A stretch of DNA of 55,064 bases from Kistimonas sp. bin40 (lineage in GTDB: Bacteria > Pseudomonadota > Gammaproteobacteria > Pseudomonadales > Endozoicomonadaceae), in the NCBI GenBank assembly GCA_002238585.1, contig MPMQ01000017.1:1-55064 (forward strand), in the 5' to 3' direction. Below are positions 31,675 through 39,925 of this stretch, one piece after another. Position 1 is the stretch's first letter, and the number at the start of each line of letters is the position of its first letter. The position numbers and the translations under genes were made by a program. The notes beneath the pieces are model-generated. The model did no database searches. It had not been told where the DNA came from and saw only the letters and a program-made list of their open reading frames with translations.

Positions 31675-31872
31675 GCAAGCCCCGTCCTTCAGGGCGGGGA
31701 AGGATAGCGCGTCTAATTTCGCCGGCATTATTCGCAGACCCAACGTATGTTCCATGGTTCTATGGTTCCATGGCTCAAGGGCGGGACACGCCCGGCTCGC
31801 CTGTAAAGTGAGTGGTGAGGCAATACCGTCAGCAGCAGGAATCCCCGTCCTTCAGGGCGGGGAGGATGTCAA
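31675..31872. mobile_element. IS200/IS605-like remnant with two end hairpins
   Basis: Two identical 20-base hairpin sequences, CCCCGTCCTTCAGGGCGGGG, lie in the same orientation at 31680-31699 and 31843-31862, followed by ggaaggatagcgcg and by ggaggatgtcaa. Such subterminal hairpins and the 'gaggatgtcaa' end are commonly seen at ends of IS200/IS605-type elements. About 143 bases separate them with no transposase. Read on plus, the right end gives QQESPSFRAGRMS, as seen at tnpB 3' ends. The remnant stops directly at the lapB stop codon. Confidence 0.6.
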
Positions 31873-33051
31873 TCAATCACGTTTGCCGACCGAGCTGACA
31901 GGGCGAATATTTTCCCAAGTCTGACACTGGGGACAGTGCCAGAGAAAAGTGCGCCCGCTAAAACCGCATACTCGGCAGCAATAGAGAGCTTGCGCATCCT
32001 CCATGCGTCTGACAAGGCTTTGCAGCACCACCAGCCGGTCAGGAAGAGATCCGCTCTCTATTTCCTGCAGGTACAGATCCAGCAGAGCTCCAAGTCCTTG
32101 CAGGGAGGGCATACTGGTGACTTTTGCGGTAATGAAGCGATCCGCCTCCCGACGGCCATGCTGTGCCGTCAACAGGCGCGCATAGGCCAAAGCCAGGGGT
32201 ACAGATGGCTGCTTTTCGAGACAGCGGTGCAAGTAGGCCGCCAGCCCTCGCACCGTCCCCAGGGCGGCGTAACACTGTTCAAGAACGGGAAGGCTTTCCT
32301 GAATAAAGTCAGGGTCTTGATGGAGTATTTTTTCCAGCACCCGGATGGCTGCTTTGTAACGACCGGAAGAATACTCCAGGCGCCCCAGTAGCAAGGAAAC
32401 GCGCACGCTGGGAAAAGACAGTCCCGCTTTGCGTAGCAGAGAGCGTGCCTGAATGCTGTCGGAGCGCTGCATGGTAGTTTCAGCCAGTTCGCAATAATAG
32501 TGCGACAACCGGCAGCTGGAGTCGCCCGGTTTGACCCTGAAACGGCTGACAGTCACCGCTGCCAGCTCCCACTCTTTCTCCATTTCGTAGACGGACAGCA
32601 AAGCCAGCAGGCTATCCTTCCAGCCGGGCCAGAACTGATGGTCCAGCATATCCTGCAACAATACTTCAGCGCGATCGAAGAGCCCCGCCTTCAGGTAATC
32701 GCGCGCCAACTCAAGCTGCACCTCGAGGACCTGGAAGCGGTTCAGACTGGGACGAGCAAGAAGCTCCTGATGTGTTTGTATGGCTTTATCCAACTCCCCG
32801 CGTTGACGAAAGATGCGCCCGAGAAGCAGCTGAGTTTCACCTGCTCCGCCAACGGCATCCCGGGAAAGATCGGAACGGGGAAGCGAAAGATCCACAGGAT
32901 CGTCGAGAAGATAATTAAGCCCGGCAAAGTTCTTGTCAGGATGATTCCCTGCGGCTTGTCTCTTTTGTTTATCCCTGCTGTTCAACACCCCCGCCACGAA
33001 CCCTATAGCCAAGGAAACCATCACCAACAAAAAGAGACCAGGATCAAACAT
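31873..33051 (-). CDS. lapB: Lipopolysaccharide assembly regulator LapB (YciM)
   Basis: A 392-residue inner-membrane-anchored protein. An N-terminal helix (LFLLVMVSLAIGFVAGVL) precedes about nine TPR repeats (GETQLLLGRIFRQRGELDKAIQ and so on) and a C-terminal rubredoxin-like metal site, YCCRVCGFSGRTFLWHCPQC, with four Cys in two CxxC pairs. LapB guides FtsH to degrade LpxC and so sets lipopolysaccharide output. Its ATG lies two bases after the lapA stop. Standard length (E. coli 389). Confidence 0.95.
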   Translation of the reverse strand: MFDPGLFLLVMVSLAIGFVAGVLNSRDKQKRQAAGNHPDKNFAGLNYLLDDPVDLSLPRSDLSRDAVGGAGETQLLLGRIFRQRGELDKAIQTHQELLARPSLNRFQVLEVQLELARDYLKAGLFDRAEVLLQDMLDHQFWPGWKDSLLALLSVYEMEKEWELAAVTVSRFRVKPGDSSCRLSHYYCELAETTMQRSDSIQARSLLRKAGLSFPSVRVSLLLGRLEYSSGRYKAAIRVLEKILHQDPDFIQESLPVLEQCYAALGTVRGLAAYLHRCLEKQPSVPLALAYARLLTAQHGRREADRFITAKVTSMPSLQGLGALLDLYLQEIESGSLPDRLVVLQSLVRRMEDAQALYCCRVCGFSGRTFLWHCPQCQTWENIRPVSSVGKRD

Positions 33052-33053
33052 CT

Positions 33054-33362
33054 TCAGGGGACAAGTTCCCGCAAGGCTCTGACCTGCAGCCTTTCAATCA
33101 CATTTTCATGTTGGCGAAGCGTTCGCCTCAAGCGACGATTGCGGATTTTCAAAGCCAATATAGCGAATGATCCATAAATCACTCCGAAAAGAGCACCGGA
33201 GAGGAAAGCGATGAAAAGGGCAAAAGAGACAGAACACTGCTCGAATACGTAATGCCAGAAGCTAATAGAAACCAGCTGCCGATTGGGAAGAAATCCCGCG
33301 AAGCACACTGCTAACACCAAGGCAAAAAGGACGTAGCCTTTGCAACGTAACAAAAACCGCAC
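33054..33362 (-). CDS. lapA: Lipopolysaccharide assembly protein LapA (YciS)
   Basis: A 102-residue inner-membrane protein with two helices (GYVLFALVLAVCFAGF and ALFIAFLSGALFGVIYGSFAIL) joined by PNRQLVSISFWHYVF, then a basic helical tail (LKIRNRRLRRTLRQHENVIERLQ). Size and layout match E. coli LapA. I chose GTG at 33362, preceded by GCAGGTGG, because it gives the family length; a GTG at 33395 would add 11 residues. Coupled to lapB. Usually ihfB ends just upstream; here about 700 bases with the 20-bp array intervene. Confidence 0.85.
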   Translation of the reverse strand: MRFLLRCKGYVLFALVLAVCFAGFLPNRQLVSISFWHYVFEQCSVSFALFIAFLSGALFGVIYGSFAILALKIRNRRLRRTLRQHENVIERLQVRALRELVP

Positions 33363-33570
33363 TGCGACCACCTGCTCGAACAGAAAACCAGACACATGGG
33401 CAGACCTGGAAAGCCTCCCTGAAAGAAAACCCCAGTAACTTGCCCTTCACCGAGTCGCCTTGCCGTACAAGGCCGCATAAGGGGCCATCGGATAGTGTCA
33501 CGCTGGTTTCCTTTTAACGGAGGCCCGCTGTACGAGACACTACCTGCTGCGTATAAGCTCTATCCGTTCT

Positions 33571-33950
33571 CCTGCCGTACAGAGGAACCATCCGCCGTAC
33601 AGACGAACCATCCGCCGTACAGACGAACCACCCGCCGTACAGAGGAATCATCCGGTGTACAGAGGAACCATCCGGTGTACAGAGGAACCATCCGCCGTAC
33701 AGACGAATCATCCGGTGTACAGAGGAACCATCCGCCGTACAGAGGAATCATCCGCCGTACAGACGAACCATCCGCCGTACAGACGACCCATCCGCCGTAC
33801 AGACGAACCATCCGCCGTACAGACGAACCATCCGCCGTACAGAGGAATCATCCGCCGTACAGACGAACCATCCGCCGTACAGACGAACCATCCGCCGTAC
33901 AGACGAACCATCCGCCGTACAGAGGAATCATCCGGTGTCCGGAGAAATCA
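33571..33950. repeat. 20-bp tandem array, 18 copies plus degenerate ends
   Basis: From 33581 to 33940 the unit aga(c/g)gaa(c/t)ca tccg(cc/gt)gtac repeats exactly every 20 bases, 18 times with no spacer. Half a unit precedes (33571-33580) and decayed copies follow to about 33995. Variation is limited to a few linked positions: agacgaacca or agaggaatca, and ccgcc or ccggt. Copies 11-14 and 15-18 show the same C-C-C-G order, hinting at an 80-bp higher-order unit. All six frames are open; since 20 is not a multiple of 3, any frame cycles through all phases and would encode a 20-residue repeat. It lies between ihfB and lapA. It is not a CRISPR array. Confidence 0.97.
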
Positions 33951-34065
33951 TTCGCGCCCCGCCGCACCGAAGAACCATCTGCCGCACAGAAACACTATCC
34001 ACCCGGCTTACCCGGCAGCCAAGACCTGTGGCAACACCGCCTCAGGTCAGACTCCCAGCATAGAT

Positions 34066-34368
34066 TCACCGACACGAATTGACGCCTTCCCGTAGCGCCT
34101 TCCCCGGCCTGAACCTGGGGACACACCGGACGGGAAGACTGACGGGATCCCCGGTCTTGGGATTGCGTCCGGTCCTCGCTCCGAGTGTGTGAACGAAGAA
34201 ACTCCCGAACCCCCGTATCTCGACACGACGCCCGTTGCTTAACGACGATGAAACCTGCTCGAGGATGGTCTTGACACCACGCTCGATATCCTTGATATCC
34301 ACTGGCGCCTGCTGCCTGTCCTCTTTATAGCGACAAAAGAGACGCCGAACCAGTTGCGATCGAGTCAC
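34066..34368 (-). CDS. ihfB: Integration host factor, beta subunit
   Basis: A 100-residue DNA-bending protein of the HU/IHF family, partner of IhfA (not in window). The core EIRGFGSFFVHTLGARTGRNPKTGDPVSLP contains the beta-arm with the Pro that intercalates DNA, followed by PRFRPGKALRE. The start is GTG (34368) giving MTRSQLVRRLF as in the family; GGAGG lies nine bases before it. Upstream rpsA has its own terminator, so ihfB must have its own promoter in the 480-base gap. Confidence 0.93.
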   Translation of the reverse strand: MTRSQLVRRLFCRYKEDRQQAPVDIKDIERGVKTILEQVSSSLSNGRRVEIRGFGSFFVHTLGARTGRNPKTGDPVSLPVRCVPRFRPGKALREGVNSCR

Positions 34369-34846
34369 AGTTTCTGATCCTCCACTCCAGGGCACCCAAA
34401 AGCCTGCCCAAGAACAGACCGGCTACTGGGCAAAACGAATCCGTTTTTAGCACAGAACCGGTCGCCAGTTAGCAGGGACGCACCTGTCCCTCAGCAAGAA
34501 TCCCCGCGCCTCCAGCCAGACTCTCCCGGAAAAGGATCTGTGACGCATGCGTCCTGAAAGCACGAACGAGGGCAGCGGTTACGCTTTATCCCTCCGAAAA
34601 CAATCCCCTTAAAGAGGCGCAAGCTACGGAGGCTATCGAGCGAGGCCTTCCAGGCCCGGTTGCCTCTCGTTACAAAGCACGGCTTGCTTCAAAATACAGC
34701 GTACCTGAACCCAAGCTTTCGCCCCTTCACAAGGGGTGGGCGAGACAGGACGGCGTAGCACAAAAAAATCAGCCGCCATCCCATTCACCGCAACTTCCTT
34801 CTCTTCTGTTTTGCCTGACGTCTGTCCCTGGCCACAGCATCTACAG
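34369..34846. other. rpsA-ihfB spacer, no gene seen
   Basis: A small hairpin AGGGAC / GTCCCT (34474-34491) is visible. The ihfB promoter should be here but no consensus pair is evident. Confidence 0.4.
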
Positions 34847-34880
34847 ATAAAAAAGAAATCTTGAGGGTAAAAGCACCCTC
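34847..34880 (-). terminator. Intrinsic terminator of rpsA
   Basis: On minus, GAGGGT-gctttt-ACCCTC begins at the rpsA stop codon and is followed after a few bases by TTTCTTTTTT. Confidence 0.75.
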
Positions 34881-36553
34881 TACTTGTTTTCCATTTGAGC
34901 CTTGATCAGGTCACCTATAGTGGCTGGGCTGCCAACGGAAGAGTCACGACGCAGCTCGGCCATGGCTTCTTTTTCTTCAGCTTCGTCTTTCGCCTTGATC
35001 GACAAGCTGATCGCACGGCTCTTGCGGTCCACGTTGATAATCTTGATTTCCAGTTCCTGCCCGGCTCCAAGAACCGTGCTGGCGTCTTCCACGCGATCAC
35101 GACTGATCTCGGAAGCGCGCAATACGCCCTCCACCTCTTCGGCCAAAGTAATTACAGCTGCCTTGGCGGAGACCTCCCGAACTGTTCCCGTGACTATAGA
35201 GCCCTTCTGGTTGGCACTGACGTACTGAACAAAGGGGTCATTCTGCAGTTGTTTGATGCCCAGGGAAATGCGCTCACGCTCGGCGTCCACAGACAGCACA
35301 ACCGCCTCGACTTCATCGCCCTTACGATACTCACGTACCGACTCTTCTCCGACTTCGTTCCAGCTGATATCTGATAGATGCACCAACCCATCAATACCGC
35401 CCGGCAAGCCAATGAAGATGCCGAAATCTGTGATGGACTTGACCGTGCCCCGGATGACATCGTTCTTCTGGCTGCTGTCGGCAAAGAGTTCCCAGGGATT
35501 TTTGGCACACTGCTTGATCCCCAGAGATATACGACGACGCTCTTCGTCTATGTCGAGAACCATTACATCAACTTCTTCACCCTGGGTCACAACCTTGCTG
35601 GGATGCACATTCCTGTTGGTCCAGTCCATCTCCGAGACGTGTACCAGTCCTTCCACGCCCTCCTCAAGCTCAACAAAGCAGCCATAATCGGTCAGGTTGG
35701 TGACGTGACCACTGACTCTGACGCCTTCGGGGAAGCGTTGGGTGATATTGATCCAGGGGTCTTCGCCCAGCTGCTTGAGGCCCAGGGAAACACGGTTGCG
35801 CTCACGGTCAAACTTGAGAACCTTGACGGTGATCTCATCACCTACAGTCACGACTTCACTGGGGTGCCGGATGCGTTTCCAGGCCATATCGGTGATATGC
35901 AACAGACCATCAACGCCACCAAGGTCGACAAAAGCACCGTAGTCTGTGAGATTCTTGACCACGCCCTTGACCTCAATCCCTTCCTGCAGGGACTCAAGCA
36001 ATTGCTCTCTCTCAGCCGAGTTCTCCGCCTCCAGAACAGCACGACGGGATACAACAACATTGTTGCGTTTCTGATCCAGCTTGATGACCTTGAAGTCCAG
36101 CTCTTTTCCTTCCAGATGCGCGGTATCACGCACGGGACGTACATCAACCAGGGATCCCGGCAAGAAAGCCCGGATACTGTCGACATCAACAGTGAACCCA
36201 CCTTTCACCTTGCCACTGATACAACCCTGCACGATCTCGTCTGAAGAAAAGGCTGTCTCCAGGCGCTTCCAGGATTCCGCCCGCTTGGCTCGCTCACGAG
36301 ACAAACGTGTCTCACCGAAGCCATCTTCAACAGCATCGAGAGCAACCTGTACTACATCGCCAACAGAAACGGTGACATTTCCATTTTCATCACGGAACTG
36401 GCTCGTAGGAATCACGCCCTCAGACTTGAGGCCCGCGTATACAAGGACCCAGTCACCATCAATGCTTACCACAGTTCCATCAATGATGGACCCCGGCTGC
36501 ATTTCTATTTCTTTCAGGCTTTCCTCGAAGAGTTCAGCAAAACTGTCAGTCAT
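34880..36553 (-). CDS. rpsA: 30S ribosomal protein S1
   Basis: A 557-residue protein, the same length as E. coli S1, with six S1 (OB-fold) RNA-binding repeats. Clear ones include [46 protein letters not shown] and [30 protein letters not shown]. It binds mRNA on the 30S subunit and helps initiation on weak ribosome sites. Start [13 protein letters not shown] at 36553; the frame is open 24 codons further but without family similarity. It follows cmk at a 398-base distance, which may hold the S1 leader that binds S1 for autoregulation. Confidence 0.98.
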   Translation of the reverse strand: MTDSFAELFEESLKEIEMQPGSIIDGTVVSIDGDWVLVYAGLKSEGVIPTSQFRDENGNVTVSVGDVVQVALDAVEDGFGETRLSRERAKRAESWKRLETAFSSDEIVQGCISGKVKGGFTVDVDSIRAFLPGSLVDVRPVRDTAHLEGKELDFKVIKLDQKRNNVVVSRRAVLEAENSAEREQLLESLQEGIEVKGVVKNLTDYGAFVDLGGVDGLLHITDMAWKRIRHPSEVVTVGDEITVKVLKFDRERNRVSLGLKQLGEDPWINITQRFPEGVRVSGHVTNLTDYGCFVELEEGVEGLVHVSEMDWTNRNVHPSKVVTQGEEVDVMVLDIDEERRRISLGIKQCAKNPWELFADSSQKNDVIRGTVKSITDFGIFIGLPGGIDGLVHLSDISWNEVGEESVREYRKGDEVEAVVLSVDAERERISLGIKQLQNDPFVQYVSANQKGSIVTGTVREVSAKAAVITLAEEVEGVLRASEISRDRVEDASTVLGAGQELEIKIINVDRKSRAISLSIKAKDEAEEKEAMAELRRDSSVGSPATIGDLIKAQMENK

Positions 36554-36704
36554 CGTCAAAATCAATCCCGCCCGGCCTACCTTTGTCGATGGTCCTGTTC
36601 GAATGAGGAAGGAACATCTGCACAAGGCTACTGCGATTTGGCCGTTCTTTATTCCGTAGTGCCGCGCGTCACCAGCCGACGCACCCAGTTAATGTCAAAC
36701 ACTG

Positions 36705-36730
36705 CCCCGGAGTCTCTTTCATCTCCGGGG
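36705..36730 (-). other. Hairpin in cmk-rpsA gap (leader or terminator)
   Basis: Perfect 8-bp stem CCCCGGAG / CTCCGGGG with a ten-base loop, between cmk and rpsA. No T-tract follows on the minus strand, so it could be part of a structured S1 leader or a weak terminator. Confidence 0.45.
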
Positions 36731-36951
36731 GACAGCATCACAATTTTGCAGCAAGCCGGTCCGAGGATAGACCGTCCTGCCGCTGCGGCAAAATATCACG
36801 CTAAAAACAGGTCGCTGGTCGCAAAAAGACGCCACACATCCTTCTGTCAGACCTTGTTCTCACCGCTTACTTTCTTATTGTCGTCTTGTTTGTCGCTACG
36901 GGCTGGCTATCCTGACAAGCCTCCCCCCTGGAAAAAGGCTCCAGGTGCCCC

Positions 36952-37629
36952 TCACTCCAGACCCTGGTCTCGCAAGAAACCCATCAACTGCTCAACAACC
37001 TGGTCTGCCGAACGACCGGTGCTGTCAAGCAAAACCGCGTCTGACGCCTGCCTCAGCGGAGCCAGGCTGCGGCTGCTGTCTTGTTCATCACGTTCCACAA
37101 GATCTGCGAGGACGCGCCCAAGGCTAACAGCAGCATCACTGTTACGCAACTGGAGATAGCGCCTTTGCGCACGTTCTTCCACGTTGGCGGTCAGAAAAAA
37201 CTTGAATCTGGCCCCGGGAAAAACGACAGTGCCCATATCCCGCCCTTCAGCAACCAGCCCCGGGGCTGCGGCACAACCGCGTTGTTTCAGAAGCAAAGCC
37301 TGACGAACCTGCGGCAGTTTGGCAACCAGAGCTGCATTTTTGCCGACTTGTTCAGCACGAATCTGGCTTTGTTCTTCATCAGTTCCGGGAATCATCACTC
37401 TTCCGGAAGGCGTAAAATCAACTGGCATATGCTCTGCCAGATCAGCCAGGCTGGCTTCGTCATCCAGGGGCACACCCTGACGCATGGCCGCCAGTGCCGT
37501 CAGCCGATAAAGAATGCCACTGTCGAGAAGACGCCAGCCTAGTTTGTTCGCAACAAGGGAAGCGACTGTCCCCTTGCCGGCCCCCGCCGGTCCGTCCAGC
37601 GTTATAACAGAAAAAGTCGAGTTACTCAC
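36952..37629 (-). CDS. cmk: Cytidylate kinase
   Basis: A 225-residue kinase that phosphorylates CMP and dCMP. P-loop ITLDGPAGAGKGTVAS, DSGILYRLTALAA, AEGRDMGTVVFPGARFKFFLTA and RDEQDSSRSLAPLRQASDAVLLDSTG are family motifs. The start is GTG at 37629, giving MSNSTFSVITLDGPAG; it overlaps the end of tyrA-aroA by eight bases, so translation is coupled. The same frame is open far into tyrA-aroA, but that part is a shadow. Confidence 0.95.
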   Translation of the reverse strand: MSNSTFSVITLDGPAGAGKGTVASLVANKLGWRLLDSGILYRLTALAAMRQGVPLDDEASLADLAEHMPVDFTPSGRVMIPGTDEEQSQIRAEQVGKNAALVAKLPQVRQALLLKQRGCAAAPGLVAEGRDMGTVVFPGARFKFFLTANVEERAQRRYLQLRNSDAAVSLGRVLADLVERDEQDSSRSLAPLRQASDAVLLDSTGRSADQVVEQLMGFLRDQGLE

Positions 37630-39925
37630 AATCGTTGCTGTCGTCCGTTGTGTCCAGATCAAACCCTGTCGAGCACGCCAGCTCGACAAAGCCAGGAAAG
37701 GAGGTTGCGACACAGGCGCAATTGAGAATCCGCAGCCTGTCGCGGGCGCGCAAGGATGCCACCGCAAACGCCATGGCAATGCGATGATCCCCCCGGCTAT
37801 CCACAGTGCCTCCAGAAAAAACATGCCGTCCCGGCTCTCCCTGAATGCGCAAGCCGTCCTGCCGCATTTCGACTGACACACCCAGCATCCGAAGCCCGGA
37901 GCCCATGGCATCCAGACGGTCACTCTCCTTGACCCGCAGTTCTGCCGCCCCCGTCAGCACTGTTTCGCCTTCGGCACAGGCCGCTGCAATACAGAGGACA
38001 GGCAGTTCGTCTATAGCCAGAGGAACCAGTCGCTCCGGAATTTTTATCCCCTTGAGTCGCGTCGCACGCACGCGCAGATCTGCCACCGGCTCGCACCCCA
38101 TCTGACGGGTATTTTCCAGGACTATGTCAGCTCCCATCAACTGAAGTATGTCCAGAACACCTGTACGGGAAGGATTGACACCAACGCCTTCTATCACCAA
38201 TTCGGAGCCTGGCGCAATGGTTGCGGCAACCAGAAAAAACGCAGCGGAGGAGAGATCAGACGGGATACTGATGCGGGTTGCTTTCAGTCGCACATGCTCG
38301 CCAACCTCCAGCACTGAATCAGCTCGCTCCGGATTATAACCAAAAGACGCCAGCATCAGCTCGGTATGATTTCGCGAGCGAACCGGTTCCATAATCCGGG
38401 TCCGGCCCCGGGCCTGAAGCCCGGCCAGCAGCAAACAGGATTTCACCTGAGCTGAAGGAATCGGCAGCGTATAATCGATACCCTGAAGCGAGTGCCCCCC
38501 CTGAATGCGAACAGGGGGAAGGTCCCGGGCTGCTGTCTCTATATGTGCGCCCATCTGCCGGAGGGGGTCCACCACCCGGCCCATGGGGCGAGATGACAAG
38601 GAGGCATCACCGGTCAGAGTGGCATCAAAGCCCTGAGCCGCCAGCACGCCAATCAGCAACCGCATGGCCGTGCCCGCATTCCCCATATCAAGAGGCGCAC
38701 ACGGCGGCTTCAGGCCTCCTGCACCCAGGCCGTCCACCTTCACACTGCCCTGGTCAGGCTCTGTAATGCTGACTCCCAGATTCCGCAGAGCATGGAGTGT
38801 GGAGTACACATCTTCCGACTCCAGGAGTCCGTCAATGCAGCTCTCGCCCTCGGCAAGGGCTCCCAGGATAAGGGCACGGTGGGAAATCGACTTGTCTCCC
38901 GGCACCCGAATCTTGCCGGCAAGCGCCCCTGCGGGGCTGGCTTTGTAATGAACCATGGTGCTGTGGGTCCCTCTGGTCCTGCTGACACACTGGTTGAAAG
39001 TCTTTGAGTCTGATGGTTTCGAAAGGTGACGTCGGAGATCGCTGGCCCTGCCCATCAAGCGCAGCAGCGCCTGGCTGTCTCCTGCTGCGATGGCCCGGCG
39101 AAAAAAATCAAATTCCCGGGAAAAACTGTCGACAGCTGCAAGCACAGCTTCCCGGTTGGACACCAGAATGTCATGCCACATGACCGGACTGCTGGCGGCA
39201 ACACGCGTCAGGTCATCAAGCGCACCGGCCCCGCAGCACCAGACTTCATCGGGCGTCGCGTCCTTGTCGAGAGCGAGCATCATGCAGAAAGCAAGAACAT
39301 GAGGCAAGTGACTGGTGAAAGCCAGCACCTGGTCGTGGTTAACCGCCGGCATCTCCAGCACCTGCACCGCCCCCAGCTTCTCCCAGAGCGAAAGAACCAG
39401 CGCGCGTGCCGGGGGGGCTGTTTCTGGCAAGGGGCTCAGAATCACACGACACCCTTCATAAAGAGCCGCTGACGCCGCCGTACACCCACTCTTTTCCGAA
39501 CCTGCCAGTGGGTGCCCTGGTACAAACCCGGCCAGAGGAAAGCCGCCATCCTGCCTGGCAGCGGTCTCCAGTATTTCCTTGCAACTTCCCAGGTCTGTGA
39601 TGATTTTGCCGGCGCTGTCGAGCGTACCCAGCTGGCCTATAATGTCAGCCAGTGCCAGAACCGGCACCGCCAGCACCAGCACATCCGCTTGCTGAACACC
39701 CGCACTGAGCGAGTCAATGCCCCTGTCGATATGACCAAGTGCCAGCGCCTGGGAAACGACAGCCTGATCCGCATCCCAGCCTGTCACCTCCCGACAGATG
39801 TTGCGGGCTCGGGCCGCTGCAGCCAGGGAAGCTCCCATCAAGCCCAGCCCAATCACAAACAGGCTGGCATGAGGCAGGGCGGGCCAATCGGAGGATTGAT
39901 TTTCCGTTCGCACTGCCGTCAACAC
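37622..39925 (-). CDS. tyrA-aroA: Prephenate dehydrogenase / EPSP synthase fusion
   Basis: A 767-residue fusion. Residues 1 to about 300 are an NAD(P)-dependent prephenate dehydrogenase: FVIGLGLMGASLA Rossmann loop, PGHPLAGSEKSG, HDQVLAFTSHLPH and LTRVAASSPVMWHDI keep key residues. Residues from about 328 are EPSP synthase: VPGDKSISHRALILGALAEG, MGNAGTAMRLLIG, SSRPMGRVVDPLRQMGA, ELRVKESDRL and RGDHRIAMAFAVAS. The fusion makes tyrosine-specific and shikimate-pathway enzymes together and occurs in Pseudomonas and relatives. It starts with GTG (39925) overlapping the pheA stop. Both domains look intact, unlike the neighbouring PheA. Confidence 0.95.
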   Translation of the reverse strand: MLTAVRTENQSSDWPALPHASLFVIGLGLMGASLAAAARARNICREVTGWDADQAVVSQALALGHIDRGIDSLSAGVQQADVLVLAVPVLALADIIGQLGTLDSAGKIITDLGSCKEILETAARQDGGFPLAGFVPGHPLAGSEKSGCTAASAALYEGCRVILSPLPETAPPARALVLSLWEKLGAVQVLEMPAVNHDQVLAFTSHLPHVLAFCMMLALDKDATPDEVWCCGAGALDDLTRVAASSPVMWHDILVSNREAVLAAVDSFSREFDFFRRAIAAGDSQALLRLMGRASDLRRHLSKPSDSKTFNQCVSRTRGTHSTMVHYKASPAGALAGKIRVPGDKSISHRALILGALAEGESCIDGLLESEDVYSTLHALRNLGVSITEPDQGSVKVDGLGAGGLKPPCAPLDMGNAGTAMRLLIGVLAAQGFDATLTGDASLSSRPMGRVVDPLRQMGAHIETAARDLPPVRIQGGHSLQGIDYTLPIPSAQVKSCLLLAGLQARGRTRIMEPVRSRNHTELMLASFGYNPERADSVLEVGEHVRLKATRISIPSDLSSAAFFLVAATIAPGSELVIEGVGVNPSRTGVLDILQLMGADIVLENTRQMGCEPVADLRVRATRLKGIKIPERLVPLAIDELPVLCIAAACAEGETVLTGAAELRVKESDRLDAMGSGLRMLGVSVEMRQDGLRIQGEPGRHVFSGGTVDSRGDHRIAMAFAVASLRARDRLRILNCACVATSFPGFVELACSTGFDLDTTDDSNDCE

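Noticed and set aside
33571-33950. CRISPR array
   Set aside because: The 20-bp units are directly adjacent without spacers, and no cas gene is present.
33495-34082. 195-residue basic repeat protein on plus, and repeat proteins on minus, over the minisatellite
   Set aside because: All six frames are open only because the unit contains no stop in any phase; no convincing ribosome site supports one frame.
37630-37923. N-terminal extension of Cmk
   Set aside because: It is an antiphase reading of the tyrA-aroA gene; the P-loop begins normally after GTG 37629.
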